A program made the translations under genes and the position numbers. A DNA stretch of 64,000 nt from Chionis minor (taxonomy: Eukaryota; Chordata; Aves; Charadriiformes; Chionididae), in assembly GCA_013398295.1 (NCBI GenBank), contig VZSF01005687.1, positions 315,505 to 379,504 on the forward strand, in the 5' to 3' direction. Within the stretch, counting starts at the first letter, position 1; every line of letters starts with the position of its first letter. Positions 25,190-38,100 of this stretch are shown piece after piece. The notes beneath the pieces are model-generated. The model worked only from the letters and a program-made list of their open reading frames with translations, was not told the origin of the DNA and did not search any database.

Positions 25190-28100
25190 TTTTCAGATTG
25201 TGTCTCAAATGTCTTAGCAGCCTGAAGAGCTCTACCTCATGCCCTGAGGGTGGCTGCTTACTCCTGTACATCAGGCTACATTAGAGAGTGATACCCAGAT
25301 GCTCCTAATTTCTGTACGAACAGAGTTAATAGGACCCCTGCTATCTTTCCTCAATTTTGCTGACTGATACAACATTTTGATCAAACAAGGTAGACTTGCT
25401 ATTCTCTTTAGACAAATTTTTTCTTCAATAATACTGTAATGTTTTGTATTGTGTCATAATATTGTACTCTAATATTTTCCATATAAAAAAGCAAAATGCC
25501 TAATGCATGAATAAGAATCATTCCAATGGAGCAGCAGCTTTGGTGGAGGCTGAGTTGTGTTTATTCCACAGAAAAAGAAGCAGAAAGCAACTCCCTTCCA
25601 GTTCCATGGTGATGTAGCCCTACAGACATACTGGAGCAGGCACTCTGCTGCTCCCTTCTTACATTAGAGGTCATCTGCACCACTTAGCCTCATTACCACC
25701 GAGGACACCAGTCACGTGGCACCAACCAAGCACTCTCACTTGTATTCCTCATCATCTGAAATGAAAGAATATTAAAGGAGCTTGGCACTCTACTTCAAAG
25801 GTCAACAAATAACTCTCAGTGTCTCCATATATAAAGTAAATGACAGTGGACAATGGGCACAGCTTTGTCTCCTGTGCCGGTTGTAGTTTAAGGCAAAGTG
25901 ACAGGAAATAATGAGGTTTAAATTGGTGAATTGGTTTGTGTGTACTGGGGATTAACCTGTAATACACATTGCACCCAAATTACAGAACTTCAGAGAAGAG
26001 CAGCTTTAAAGCATTGTAGCACACACTCTGACTGCAATGATACCTCAGTTATAGAAATACTGGTATTCTTCATTACTGTCCTACAGCCACAGGTCATAAA
26101 ATTAGATTAAAATCTTAAACTACCTTGCAATAAAATTGAGTGGTATTAAAAAATGAACACTGTTGAAAAGTGATTTTAATAAGGTGAGTGGTGGAGAAAG
26201 TGAAATGAATCAGCTAAGATCTGGTCCAAATGTCACATTTTTACTAATATTTCAGCATCAGTATTTATGAATGAAATACAAATGCTTTTACGCTTCTTAA
26301 ACAAAAGAGTGGGCTGAAATAACCATGCTGCTTACATCCTTCCATAACAATCCAGATATAGATTGCACAGAGAAAATGAGTGGCAGCATATAGACCTTTG
26401 TGTCATCATATGTCTCCCTGTGACATGAGGAACTACCTTGCAGTTGCTAATATGTTCAGAGGTCATAAATGGTAGGTAGTGAGTTCAGCAGCAGCGAGTA
26501 ACAGAAATGACAGGATGCTCTGCATCCTTCCAAATCCACTGCTGTTTTCTCTTGCCCTTTCTACTTGTTCTAGTGGGTGCTTTTTTTTGCCCCAGGAAAC
26601 TCAGCCTGAGCTCACATGAAATGGGGCTAGAGTGTGACAACACTAGTGCTTGCTGGGTTCAAGAATTCTCAGGCACAGGATTCAATATAAATTAAACTGT
26701 AAATAAATAAGGACTCTTACTTTGGGAAAGATGAGATTCAGGTGAGAGAGAGGACAGAGCAATGCAATTAATAGTTATTACACTAAAGGACCTTTATCAC
26801 CAGCAAACAGTATTATTAGGGTTGAAGACGGTAATTTGAGCAAATAGTTCCATTCACATGCCTTAGTTGAAGCAGGTCCCATGAGTCTTATTTAGCGTGC
26901 TGATGGAAGCGTGTTCTTTGGGTCTGAGAGTTCCCACTGCTTTGTCTTTTTTTTTGGCCTTTTAATGTCTTCATTCACCACCCCCATGCCTCCCCACCAG
27001 GCAGAATATGAAGATGACATCTGACATGGCATGGTCAATTCCAAGCATTTAAAATCTGAAAAGAGCACTCAAAATACGAGAAAGATTGACTTGTATAAAA
27101 AATCAATAACTTGAATTATCTCCAAATCAAAATAATATTCCTTCTGATTTTTCTGCGTGTAAATTTCATTGTTTGAGGAGGTTCTCTGTTAACCATGATG
27201 CCTTGAAGCTTGCTCTGACCATGACAAAAGAAAGATTCCTTTTCACATACTCATATACCTCCAGAGGCTGAGGCATTGCAAAAGGCAATAGTGCTGTGCA
27301 AAAGGCAATACTGCTGTGTTAGTTCCTTGGCTGACTGCCCTTCTGTGCTCATCAAGCCTTCTTGAATCTATCCTCTCTAACTGGGTACCCTTGAGACTAA
27401 CAACACTTTATTTTTTTAAGGGATTTTTCTTCCCCACTATTACCCGTATCTTCAAAGTGCAAATTTCTCCTTAAGCAGGTGTTTCCTTCTGTAAGTCAAA
27501 AGCTGAAAGCTCCAACAGTGCTTTCCAACCGATCAGGGAGATGTGGATTCCTCTCCTGCCCCCCAGAAGGACTCCATCCCTATTTTCATTTTGAAATTAT
27601 TTGTTGGTTAATGAGCAGCACCTCAGGCTGTCAATCTCTGAACAGGCACAGTGTCACAGGGACAGAATATCTGCCTCTATGTATTTAATCACATGATGCA
27701 ATTTTAATCAACCTGCAAAAATACCCACATTAAAATAGAAGACAGATCATGCTACTGTTAAATTGTGATTTTGCTGTTGAGATAAAAAATGGATATTAAT
27801 GTTCATGTTGCAAAAGAAAACTGTACTTCACAGTACATAAATTAAATAAATAAAATTTGTTATTTTATAATACAACTGCCTGTGTATTTTAGAGTATTGT
27901 TCCGTTTTATTACATTTCTGATCAAGACTAATGCTCATTAAAAAATCTAATATGACAATGAAAAATTTTATATGGAAAATTCTTGTCCTGTATTACAATT
28001 GCTATCTGCTCCACTTTTTGGAAACCACAGCAAATTAGTCTTGGGCCATGGTAATCTTAATTATATCTTGGAATAGATGATGTTGGAAATATATTGAATA

Positions 28101-31100
28101 AACTCTTTGGGTGAGATTGCCTTTGCTTCTTAATGCAAAATCTCTATGTTCATATGCTTGCATTATTTAAATTACAAAAGGCAGGCATCTGAAAAACGGG
28201 ATGCTTTGTTGGGCAGTCATATTCATGAAAATTCATGTAATTGTGAGGGGGGGTCAAAAAAAAGGGGGGGGGAACTGCTTGCTGATCAAAATGTAACATA
28301 AGTTACACCATTTCATTTAAGCAGCAAAATACATGGACTAAAAAAAGAAAGTTTTATATGATCTCATAACTGTGTTTCTATGAATTTGACGTACTTTCAG
28401 CTAGACAGCAGTTGCAACCCAATCTATTTAGTTGTTTTATTTCAAAAAGACTGGAAATAAGGGCTATCCTAATAGGCGACATGAGCACTCTGCAGATTGA
28501 GTGGCTGATGTGAAGGTGACAGAACATCACCAGCTCCAATGCTTTTTTTCTTTTTCTTCAGAGTTTTAGCAAATCAAAATATTGCCCCTGTACATAACTA
28601 AAAACTTGACCAAGTTTTTATCTCATGCCAGTTGGCCTGTGAGAGGTATGAAATAAAGCATGACTTAGCATAACGGATGAGCTGCTACGATGATCGCTTT
28701 GCAAGGCTGCTCTTACTGCTGGCATCATAGCATCAGCTGGGTGCTCACTGTCTTGCAGTGTTCCCACGATCAGGGAATTTCCAGGAGAAGAGGTGAGGAC
28801 GTGTGCACATGTAGTGCATGTGATGCAGCTGGCAGGTTCAGGTGTGCCACATGCAAGAAGACACGATGGGGAGTCTTGGTGACAGTAAGCACCACCATGA
28901 GCTACATGAAGGGTCGCTTTTCACTCCCACAGTATTACTGCCCATTGATAAGGAATGTTCTTAAGTAACACTTAGAGGAAGGGTCTTGGAGTAGTGATGT
29001 AGGGTGTGCCCAGGCCTCCTTGCACGGCAGCCCTGTGAAGAACCAACAAGCTGTCTGTGGGCACACTAAGCTGCTGGGATACTTTTCATGAACGGCTCAA
29101 AAAAAGTTGCAAATTACTCAGCTGTTCCCACTCAATCTCATGTTTGCATTATACAGGTGATATACTGGACCACAAACCAAACCATATTGAGTAAAGCTGT
29201 CTAATCTTATACCTCCACTGTAGAGGCTCTCATAATCTCTTTTTGGAATTGATGGTGTTAATAGATTTTTTAGAAGAATAGAAGCAGGTCTTCTTTCCTT
29301 CCTCCTTACCCTAAATTCACTTGAAATGTAGTACACCTTACTCTATTCTTTGTTTAATTTTTTTTCTCTAACCAATCACTATCTCCTTAAACTTCTTAAG
29401 ATAATTTCACTCCCAGAGACATATCTCCCTGCGTAGTCTTTGCTGTGGCACTTCCTTGAAGACATTCAGGATTCTTAAATTGAAACAGGAACTGTGTTTG
29501 GTCAGCCTACTAACAAACTGACAGAGGAGGTTATGTGGGAGGCCAAACCCCACAAAGACACTGAGCCTAATCAGACACATGAGGTTCTCAACTGTTCAAT
29601 TCTTGCTACAGTAAGACAAAGAGACCATCCAGTGTTATTCAGATCCAAGTCAAAGAAATTTTAGAGGTGTGGATTTCTAGGCTTTCTTCCCTAATCTCAA
29701 AGCACATTGTCAAAACTTTAGATGAAACTAAATCAAACCGGCTTGATCAACTTGCTTGATCAAACTGGATAAAGGAAAATCTTCAACACTTGCTTGTTGT
29801 TCACCCAGTGGAGCACACCTTATTATGTTAGACAGCAACGACATTCACTCTTGCAAAAGGAAAAAAGTGGTGTCAGGCCCAAAATCATTGGGCAATTAAA
29901 AGCTCTGTGCTGGTGCAAGGCCATACTGCCATGATGTGACCTAGAGCAGCTGTCACATCAGGCACTGTTAGTGAGGAGGTGACAATCCTCTCAGCCCCGC
30001 TAGTAAATCTAGTGTCGATGTGGCATCTTTGACTGACACTTGACTCAGATGAACTACCAGATAATGTGAGTAGCAATTGTAGCTCCACCACAACATTAAG
30101 GATAGAGATCATTGTCGTAAGAACATTTTTTAGGCATAAAATCCTTGCTCCCCCATCTTGATGAGATTTTTCCCATCCTGTTTAGAGGCTACTTAGGTAT
30201 GCTGGTATTCAAAGAGAATGATTTCCTCTTTCCACCTTATGAAGAAAATGGAAGTTCCCTTTCACTGTGTAAGTCTTTATATTTCATTGTTGTCTTCAAG
30301 TTTCCTACTTTAATAGAAATATTCATAATTTTGATTAGAAATCAGGCAAGCCTTTTCATTTTTACAGAAGTTTTTGAAAATATATTCCTGCAGTTCAGCA
30401 CCTTTACTCCTCCCTGTAATCATATTTAGGTTTTGACCTTATAGAGGGTTCTCTATTTACAAGTAGACTTTTCTATTAATGAAAATACTTGGATTTGCCG
30501 CAAGACGAAAAGGAACCAGAAGGAAGCAGTGATTAATGCCAGCCTTGATGGCAGCTATGTTTTCTTTCTTTTTATGTTACAAAAATGACAGAAGAGAGGG
30601 AAACACAATTGTGCTGTTAACACAATGACTTTAAATTTGAGGGTGAATGATTTTTTTTCATTTCTTTTTTTTTTTTTTTTTCCTAGGGAGAATAAATGGA
30701 AAGAAGAACACTAATGGCTCTACATAGGGACAATATGAAAAATGTAGATATTTGCAAACCAATAGGGAAGATTTATGAAAGACTTGCTGTAAAATGTGGA
30801 GCAAATATTTGCTTACTATATACTTTAGCATAAGTAACACAAATATTGAAGGTGCACAACTAGAAATAGTCTGTTGGAAAGATATAAAAAAATTTAGTCA
30901 GTCACAGACTGACAGATATCCTTGAGGGGAAAACAGAACTGCCAAGTATACAAATATTAACCAAGAGCTATAATGGATTTTCTTATATTCTGAGAATGTT
31001 AAATTTTCTGTCACAGAATGTTCCTGGAACCCAGTAAATACCTTCACTCACATTCAGAATTCCTTAGTTGGGAAGAATTTTGTACAGGGACTAGAACTGA

Positions 31101-31800
31101 AAGTTAATATATCCGTCTCTCCCTGTAAAATATACAGTCCTGAGTCACCTGCTGGAGCTGTTTGTAAAGCTGATTTATGGAAATCCTTAAAGAACAGGCT
31201 GCCAGCACTTCATGGCACTGAAGATATAGGGGGCTTTACATGTTTTCTCCATTGTAGGCTAAAAAGAAAATATCTCTTCCCTTCTCTAAAATCATAAACT
31301 TCCTTCACTCAAGTCAGCATTTACAAGTAAAGGGCAGAGAAATCCTTCATCTAGAGTCATCAGCCACAGACACAAGACCCTCAGAGGGACCTGAAGATCT
31401 CCAGCATTCAGAAGTGGAGTCTCTTCTTCCTCCCATGGCAGCTTTGCCCTGCAACTCTGCACTCCAGAGCAGAGCACATGTGAGCAAAAGAAAACAGCCC
31501 AATTCATTGTGTTATTACCACTACTCAATACAAAAAAACACCCCACCTCTATTCAAAATCTACTCAACAGAGACACACAACTGAACATACTTTACAAGGC
31601 TGAGGAGATGCTGGTTATTTAAAAAAATATATCTTATAGAGTCTTTCTAAAGCTTTAACAGTCTTTATCTACGAAATACATAACTGCTTAGTTGCAACTA
31701 AATTAACCTAAATAGCAATGCATTGGAGCAACGAAAGGGAGTGATTTTTTAAGCTATCCCTGTCCAGAAAAGAAAAAAAGGCTGTTGAACATATGCTTCA
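25190..31800. other. Intergenic, no gene recognised
   Basis: AT-rich unique DNA. Contents are a 20-bp duplication at 27278, two G-runs separated by an A-run at about 28246-28272, a T-rich tract at 30651-30682, and otherwise nothing. The Cys-containing open frame at 28690-28968 shows no spacing like a known zinc-binding domain. Confidence 0.55.
27278..27317. repeat. 20-bp tandem duplication
   Basis: GCAAAAGGCAATAGTGCTGT followed immediately by GCAAAAGGCAATACTGCTGT, one mismatch. Confidence 0.92.
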
Positions 31801-31957
31801 TTTTAAACACAGATGGAATTAAGCATGTGCTTCAGTTCTTTTCTGAGTCAGACTAAAAATTGAAAACCATAGCTATGTAATACTTTGCCATGTTACAGTA
31901 GAATCAACTAAAATGTTGCCATCATATTCCTTCATATGATTTCAATATCCTGCTTAA

Positions 31958-32019
31958 GCAGGGGGGGTTGGATAAGATGACCTCCAGAGGTCCCTTCCAA
32001 CCTCAACCATTCTGTGAAT
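31958..32019 (+). mobile_element. CR1 LINE 3' tail fragment
   Basis: GGTTGGATAAGATGACCTCC, then AGAGGTCCCTTCCAACCTCA and ACCATTCTGTGAAT: a minimal CR1 3' end of about 60 bp. It lies just below the candidate HNF4G poly(A) signal. Confidence 0.88.
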
Positions 32020-32152
32020 ACTGTAGAGATGAAAGCATGTTTCAGTTTTATACTTATTCATAGCATAAGCAATATAAAGCATTTTTGTTGTTTACGTAAA
32101 TAGTTAAAAAATTACCAAAAGGCAAATGTGTCATTTGGATCATTCATTTTTC

Positions 32153-32158
32153 TTTATT
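32153..32158 (-). terminator. Candidate distal poly(A) signal of HNF4G
   Basis: TTTATT on the plus strand reads AATAAA on the HNF4G strand, in the context TCAATAAAGA. It is one of three such hexamers downstream of the stop codon. Choice of this one rests on position only, and no transcript evidence is available here. Confidence 0.35.
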
Positions 32159-34900
32159 GAGCTTTGATGAAAAACAGTCCATTTGAAATATTTCCGGCAA
32201 CTATTTCAATTCCAAATGCTCAACACAAAAACTTGGTATCAGAGTTCAAACATATAAAGTTACATCTCATTATAATTTAATATTTAACAAAGCTAATCAT
32301 TTCTGATTTTTCATAATTAAGTTTACAAAAATAATGTTACATTTATAAAATAAATCAGCTTTTCCCAATAAATTACAGTGGTGTTCCTATTCAAAAATGT
32401 AATACATCGTACAAAATAGATAACTTTTTTGTCAGATAAAATATGAAAGTATATTTTTTATCCAGTACATTTTGGCAGTGTGTGAAAATATTATATTGTA
32501 CACTCGATATCTAAAGTACAGTGTGGAAACTAAACCCATTAAGCTATTATGCACATCACTTACATAAGGCAAGGGTGGCCAACTTGGGGACTACTTTTCA
32601 TTTCCAGTTAAATGTTTTTAGGCAGACCAATAGTGCTGTGCTTATGCAAGTGACTTAATTAATATGATCCAGTAAAGTCATGCAGATCCAACTTGAGCCC
32701 AACACTCTTTCTAGAACAAGTACACAAAAGTGACCCACATCAATCAACTTTTGGGCTGCTCAGTATCTCTTATACATGCTTTACCTTTGCGTTTCCCCAC
32801 AAAGCTTTGGCGGCCAACATGTGAAAATAGCACCGTCCGGATTCCCCTAACATTAATGGCAAAACTTTGGTACTTTATTCTGTCATAAAAACTCATACTG
32901 AAAGGGACTTGTGAAGAGCGCGATGCATTGATAAAAAATAAACCGTAACCAGCAAAAAGAAAAAAACACTCTAAAAAGCAAAAGGTAAACATTAAGAGCT
33001 ACTGTATGCAGACTTTACAAAAGCAACTAGTTTAAAATAACATAAAGAAACACAGCATCTACCTGGTGGTAAGTATATCCATATTAAAGTCTTTTGAATG
33101 TTCCCGTCAGCTCAGTGTTTACTGTGTTGCATTTCCTGCCTGCAAAAATGTATCTGAAGAATCATATCAGTTTGCTTGAGCAACTTTTAAAAGCCAGAGA
33201 TTTAACTACACCATCTTTGGATGCTGTGATTAATGCAGGTGTCTGGTTCAGGATGATCAACATCTCACCTCGCAGAATTTCTGACTCCACTATGTTTTCT
33301 CTTTGCAAGAGTTCAGCAAACTGCAATATTTTATTCTCTCTTTTTTCCCCTGTTTCTCTCTTACATAACTTCTGGGAAGAAAGTCTACTTTAAAGTACTG
33401 AAGGAAAATAATTGCTGTCTGGAATAAATAAAATGTGCGAAGTGGTGATTTTCTTATGCCATAGGTATTGTAAGAACAACAGATCACTTTATACATCATA
33501 ATAGATTTTTTTCACAAATTGTAACTGAGTGAGCATATGCCCAAGTGAGTATGTGTCACAATGTCCCCTTTGTGCAAATCCACAGAGGGTCCAAATCCAG
33601 ATGGGTTATTATAGACTCCAGGCACAAAACTTAGTCGATGCTGGATCCCCCCAGAATGTTACAGGAGGAAGAGGAGGAGAAGGGGGTTCATCACAGTAAA
33701 TCAATTCATCCCAAGCTTCTGAACACTCTTAAAAATCCAGAGGATGAGTGTTCGGTGTGCTGGCTGTCTTCTGGCTTGAAATACCATGGCTCAAACCAGG
33801 AACATCTGGAGCTGAACTCAGGCGTGTTTGCCACTTCAGTCAGTAAGAGAGTCATACCTCTCCAGACACAGAGCTACTATATAACTACAGCTTCTCTGTA
33901 GGTGAAGTTTAGAGTGATTGCTGAAACATGCATTCACCAACCCGTTAAGCAAATAAACACAACGGCTACATTTACACGAGCAAATCAAACAGTACAAAGT
34001 CTATACTCCAGCCCTGAGGTCAAGTGGCACAGTCTGGCCATATTCCTAGTTACACTCTCTCTGCACCTAAAGAGAGCTGGCTGTATCCAAAGCACCTGCT
34101 GAAAAGTGTCCCTAGACTGGACTAATTCCAAAGTGTGCCCAGAAATTGTTCGGGAGACTACTAGCTTAGCTAGTCCTGACCAAAAAGCATACCAGTCCTT
34201 GTTACAACTGTTTAGCAATATAAATGTTAGCATCCATGCCTCAGCACTGTCCAGTTGACTGATACAGACATGACTGCGTATACAGAGTTTTAAAAGTCCT
34301 CAAGCGATTTACCCGTGGCAGGTCCTCTGATTCATACAAATAGGTAAGTAGGGAGGATTCAACACTTTTGTTGAAATTTTACTTGAAAGAGATGGTTCTT
34401 TCAAATCAAGATTTTTGTTTTTTTTTTTAAATGAGTTGGGTATTTCTGTCCATTAAGTATTTTCTCCTTTTTAGTTAATGTGTGTGCTTTGTTTGGTAGC
34501 CTACTGTTTTACTATTAGTAGAATCTTGGCTTTTGTCTGATTAACCTGCCTTTTCTTGTCTACAATTCACAGCTAAACAAGCACTAACCAGTTCCGTCAC
34601 AATGAAAAAATTATATACACATCTAAAGCAATAATATTAAGACAACAACTAAAACAGGAAATAAAAAATGAATCTGTGCAGTTAAAAGATCTAAAAATAA
34701 TATCTACCTCCATACATACTTGTCAGACTGCAGTGTCCACAGTTCCAGTTGTACACGGCAGTCAGAACAGTGAGCATTACTTTCCAAATCATGAGGTGTT
34801 TTAAGAAACACCCACAGTAGTGGCTGCTGAGGAAATAATTTCCTTTATCATCCTGAGATTTTAAATGTGCAAGTGTCCTACCAATTTATCTAGTGTATGA

Positions 34901-34978
34901 AAAGGAAGGAAGGAGGGAAGGAGGGAAGGAAGGAAGGAAGGAAGGAAGGAAGGAAGGAAGGAAGGAAGGAAGGAAGGG
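34901..34978 (-). repeat. TTCC (plus strand GGAA) microsatellite in the HNF4G 3'UTR
   Basis: About 78 bp of GGAA tetramers on the plus strand. They are slightly impure near 34911-34925 (GGAGGGAA) and pure to about 34977. It starts about 22 nt after the HNF4G stop codon, so the mRNA would carry a long UUCC run directly behind the coding region. Confidence 0.95.
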
Positions 34979-35000
34979 TAAGACAGAGACAGAAATATTA

Positions 35001-35119
35001 TCACAACGGTTTTTGTTTCAAAATAGTTTGCTGTGAGATGACTGAAGCTTGATTTGTAGCCATTTTGTATTCTTGCCCAGAGCCTTGAGGAGGGGAAGGT
35101 AATGGAGTTTCTGGAGTTG
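35001..35119 (-). CDS. HNF4G: HNF4G coding exon 10 (F domain end and stop)
   Basis: It encodes residues 415-453: [19 protein letters not shown], then a tail ending LKQKPL and TGA at 35003-35001. The acceptor is TTTTTTTCAG|CAAC. The Pro/Ser-rich block is shared with mammalian HNF4G. The exon continues into a 3'UTR that starts with a TTCC microsatellite. Confidence 0.95.
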
Positions 35120-38100
35120 CTGAAAAAAATATAGAAAGAATTACATATTTTTACATTCTTGCCTGCTCTGCATTCACATATACATACTATTGCACTGAAA
35201 GGATGTTCTGTTACATTTAGTGTGCTACAGAAAGAGGGTATTTTAATTATCAGGATTTTTAGTTTATTAAAAACTGTGCATGTGAAAACAATGATATATC
35301 AGAACGGTGCCAAATTTTTAAAATTAAATTAAATTCAGGTCAAAGTCTCTTACTTAACACTGTTTATATACATACATTTTTAATGCACAATTATTTTAAT
35401 TTAAGAATGCTGATGAAATAACGCTATGAGCACTGACAGGCCACCATTCTAATTAATATTTTCAAATGTAACAGTGAGATGTTATGACAGAAGGCTAACT
35501 TGCAATTACTTACAAATCTGTTCTGTATGTACAGGAGCAGACATTGAACTTATGAGGATAGTTTGGCCAGTTAATGGATCTTGGGCTAAGTGAGGATGCA
35601 CTGGATGATGCAGATGACTGGCATCATTAGAAGTACCTGCAGAAATAACATGAGCGTATATCAATTCAAAAGAGCATGTTGTTGTCAGTAACTTATACTT
35701 CAGTAATTACATTTCCGCAGAGCAAATATTTTGATTGGCAATTTGAATAATTGCCTCTGGGTATTCATTAAACAATTTAACCAGACTTCAACCATATTAA
35801 GCACGGTGTTTATTTTTAGTGTTTTGACTGCATTAACAGTGGATTTCATGAAATGCTTGCAAGGATTCTTCCATTTGCCTAGGGAATTCTATGTCTAGAT
35901 ACCCAGCATTGACTCAGAAGTACACAACATGATCTGAGGTTGTAGGACCAAGTTAAAAAGATAAGTAGCCAAGACAAGAAGGCTTGAGCTAACAGTCATA
36001 CAACCCAAAGCTCAGCCAGCAAGCCGATGGTCAAAGTGCTTGCTTACATCATGATTTTCCCAACATCTTAGTATGCTAAATTCAACATAATACAACATGG
36101 TAAATTTAACAAGTTGCTAGCTTACCTCCCAGCAACATTTCCTGAAGCAAACTGTCAATTTTAACAATTCCAAATAGTTTAACCAATTGTATTTGCTCAA
36201 TCATTTGCCAAGTGATGCTCTGGAGTGTAGGCAGTAGAAGCAGAAGTTCTCCAAATCTTCCTCGGGAGTCATACTGACGGTCATTAATATAATCCTCTAA
36301 ACTGATTTGGACTTGGAACCGCATGTTCTTAATCTTCATTGGATTACTCAGGCCTTTTGCATCTTAAAAAATGATGAAAATTTAAAGTCAAGGCAGATTA
36401 TGATTTGGAAGGAGCATCTTTCTTTCATTTTATTCTTTCCATCCAGCTAGATAGCATGAGCAGATGCTACAACAAAAATTACTTTTGGTATAATCATGTG
36501 CAAAATAATTCTGAGAGATATTTTCTAAAAGGTACCTGGATCAAAAAACACAATCGCTTTCAAGCAAGCATACTCATTGTCGTCTATTTGAATTTCCTGG
36601 AAGGGTCGAACTAATTCATCTAGAATCCGATTTGCCACTCGGCTGATCTCTACTTCAGTACTGTTGCGATGGATTATGTAATTGTTTCCTTAGAGAGAAA
36701 GAATACCAACATGTGGATTGATATAAAGACTTAGATGTAACATACTAGCCCACTTTCAAAAGGACATTTCATTTTACTTAATCAAATTAATATACTTTTT
36801 AAGTAATAGCTCTCTGTTGTATCATACAAAACCATTCTTTGCAAACAGAATATTTGTGCAAAATACAGCTGTCACCCAGTAAATAACCTGTGCATGCAAA
36901 TACGGCAAATATGTACAGTTACTGACCAGTCCATGGGACTGAGGTCCATGTTTGATGGGCAGAGTACTGTGTCAAACAGTGCTAACAAATTCCTCATCAC
37001 GTCACATGCATCTCATCGTACTACTGTTCCTCTCTGTTATGTGAATGAAGAGAAGACATGCTTCCACCACGTGACAACATCCCCATCCCTAATAGCCATG
37101 CTCTCTTTGTATAACCCAGTGAAGGAGCCACTTCAAGTGACCAAAAATATGCTTATGCAGGCATGACTCCGCCCTGTGCCATGGATGAACCCATCTCCCA
37201 TGTGGCTATCCAGTTATCTAGCCTGTATGGTGTTCTCTGGTGATGTCTGAAAGGCTCTTGAGAAAGCTCCAGACAAATGGTTTTCATGAAGACTGGAATT
37301 GGTACACAGGACACAGGCTGGCCATTCTTCTCTTAAGTAAAGGGTTTTTTATGGGTTTATTTTGTTGTTATTTTGGGAGGTGTGTATGGGACAAAGCTGC
37401 AGAAAGGATGCTAACGTAAGGAGACGATTTGCCAGAAGCTCCCTTACATTGTGGTTTCTGCTATCCAATAAACCTTTAGCGGTATAAACACAGGAAACTG
37501 TCCACCTGCTTTTGCTGGAACAGGGCACGTGACAATATGTCATTAATAGCTATTTAGCATTCACAGAATGCATTGCTTTGATTGCACCAGAACAGTTGTC
37601 CCACTTAAGTGATTACACGGTTGCTAATGTACTATAACATCATCATTATTAATTAAAACAAAACCAATATTTACCTAAAAGTAAAATGTCCTTATATGCC
37701 ATGGACCGTTTTGCTGCTCCAAGCAACAAGTGTTCCCCAGCATGTGCTCTTAGCAGGGCAACCTCAAAAAAAAACCCAACAGACTCATTTGATGGTAAAG
37801 CAGTGAGTTCCAATAAGGGGAGAAGAAATGAGGATGCATATTACCATGAGTGTATTCAGCTATAGGTATACAGATTCTAAAGTAGAATGTAAAGCAAATG
37901 TAAAAACCTTAACACTGTGCTAACAGCACACTATAATTAAATTGTCATCCTCTGTCGCTTCTAGCATTTGGTCTAGATTTTAAACATACAGTTCTTCAAA
38001 ATACTTCTCAATAAATACAAGACTTGCATTTATTTCCTAGTCCCTGAACAAAGTTTTCTCTGGAATTTTAAGCTGACACTAAAGACTCCGGTGGGCTGGA

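Larger units (their letters stand above)
32153..35000 (-). other. HNF4G: HNF4G 3'UTR (probable extent)
   Basis: The last exon continues past the TGA with no further coding potential. AATAAA hexamers on the minus strand occur at 33335-33330, 32879-32874 and 32158-32153. The lowest lies just above a CR1 tail, and the stretch above it is AT-rich unique sequence free of recognisable transposons. I take it as the most likely end, but an earlier site could be used. Contents: a TTCC microsatellite near the stop, otherwise unique DNA. Confidence 0.45.

Noticed and set aside
28690..28968. Cys-containing 92-codon open frame
   Set aside because: Cysteine spacing does not match any zinc-binding fold I know. 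There is no supporting exon structure.
33094..33393. 99-codon plus-strand open frame downstream of HNF4G
   Set aside because: It lies antisense in the probable HNF4G 3'UTR and has no motif or splice context.
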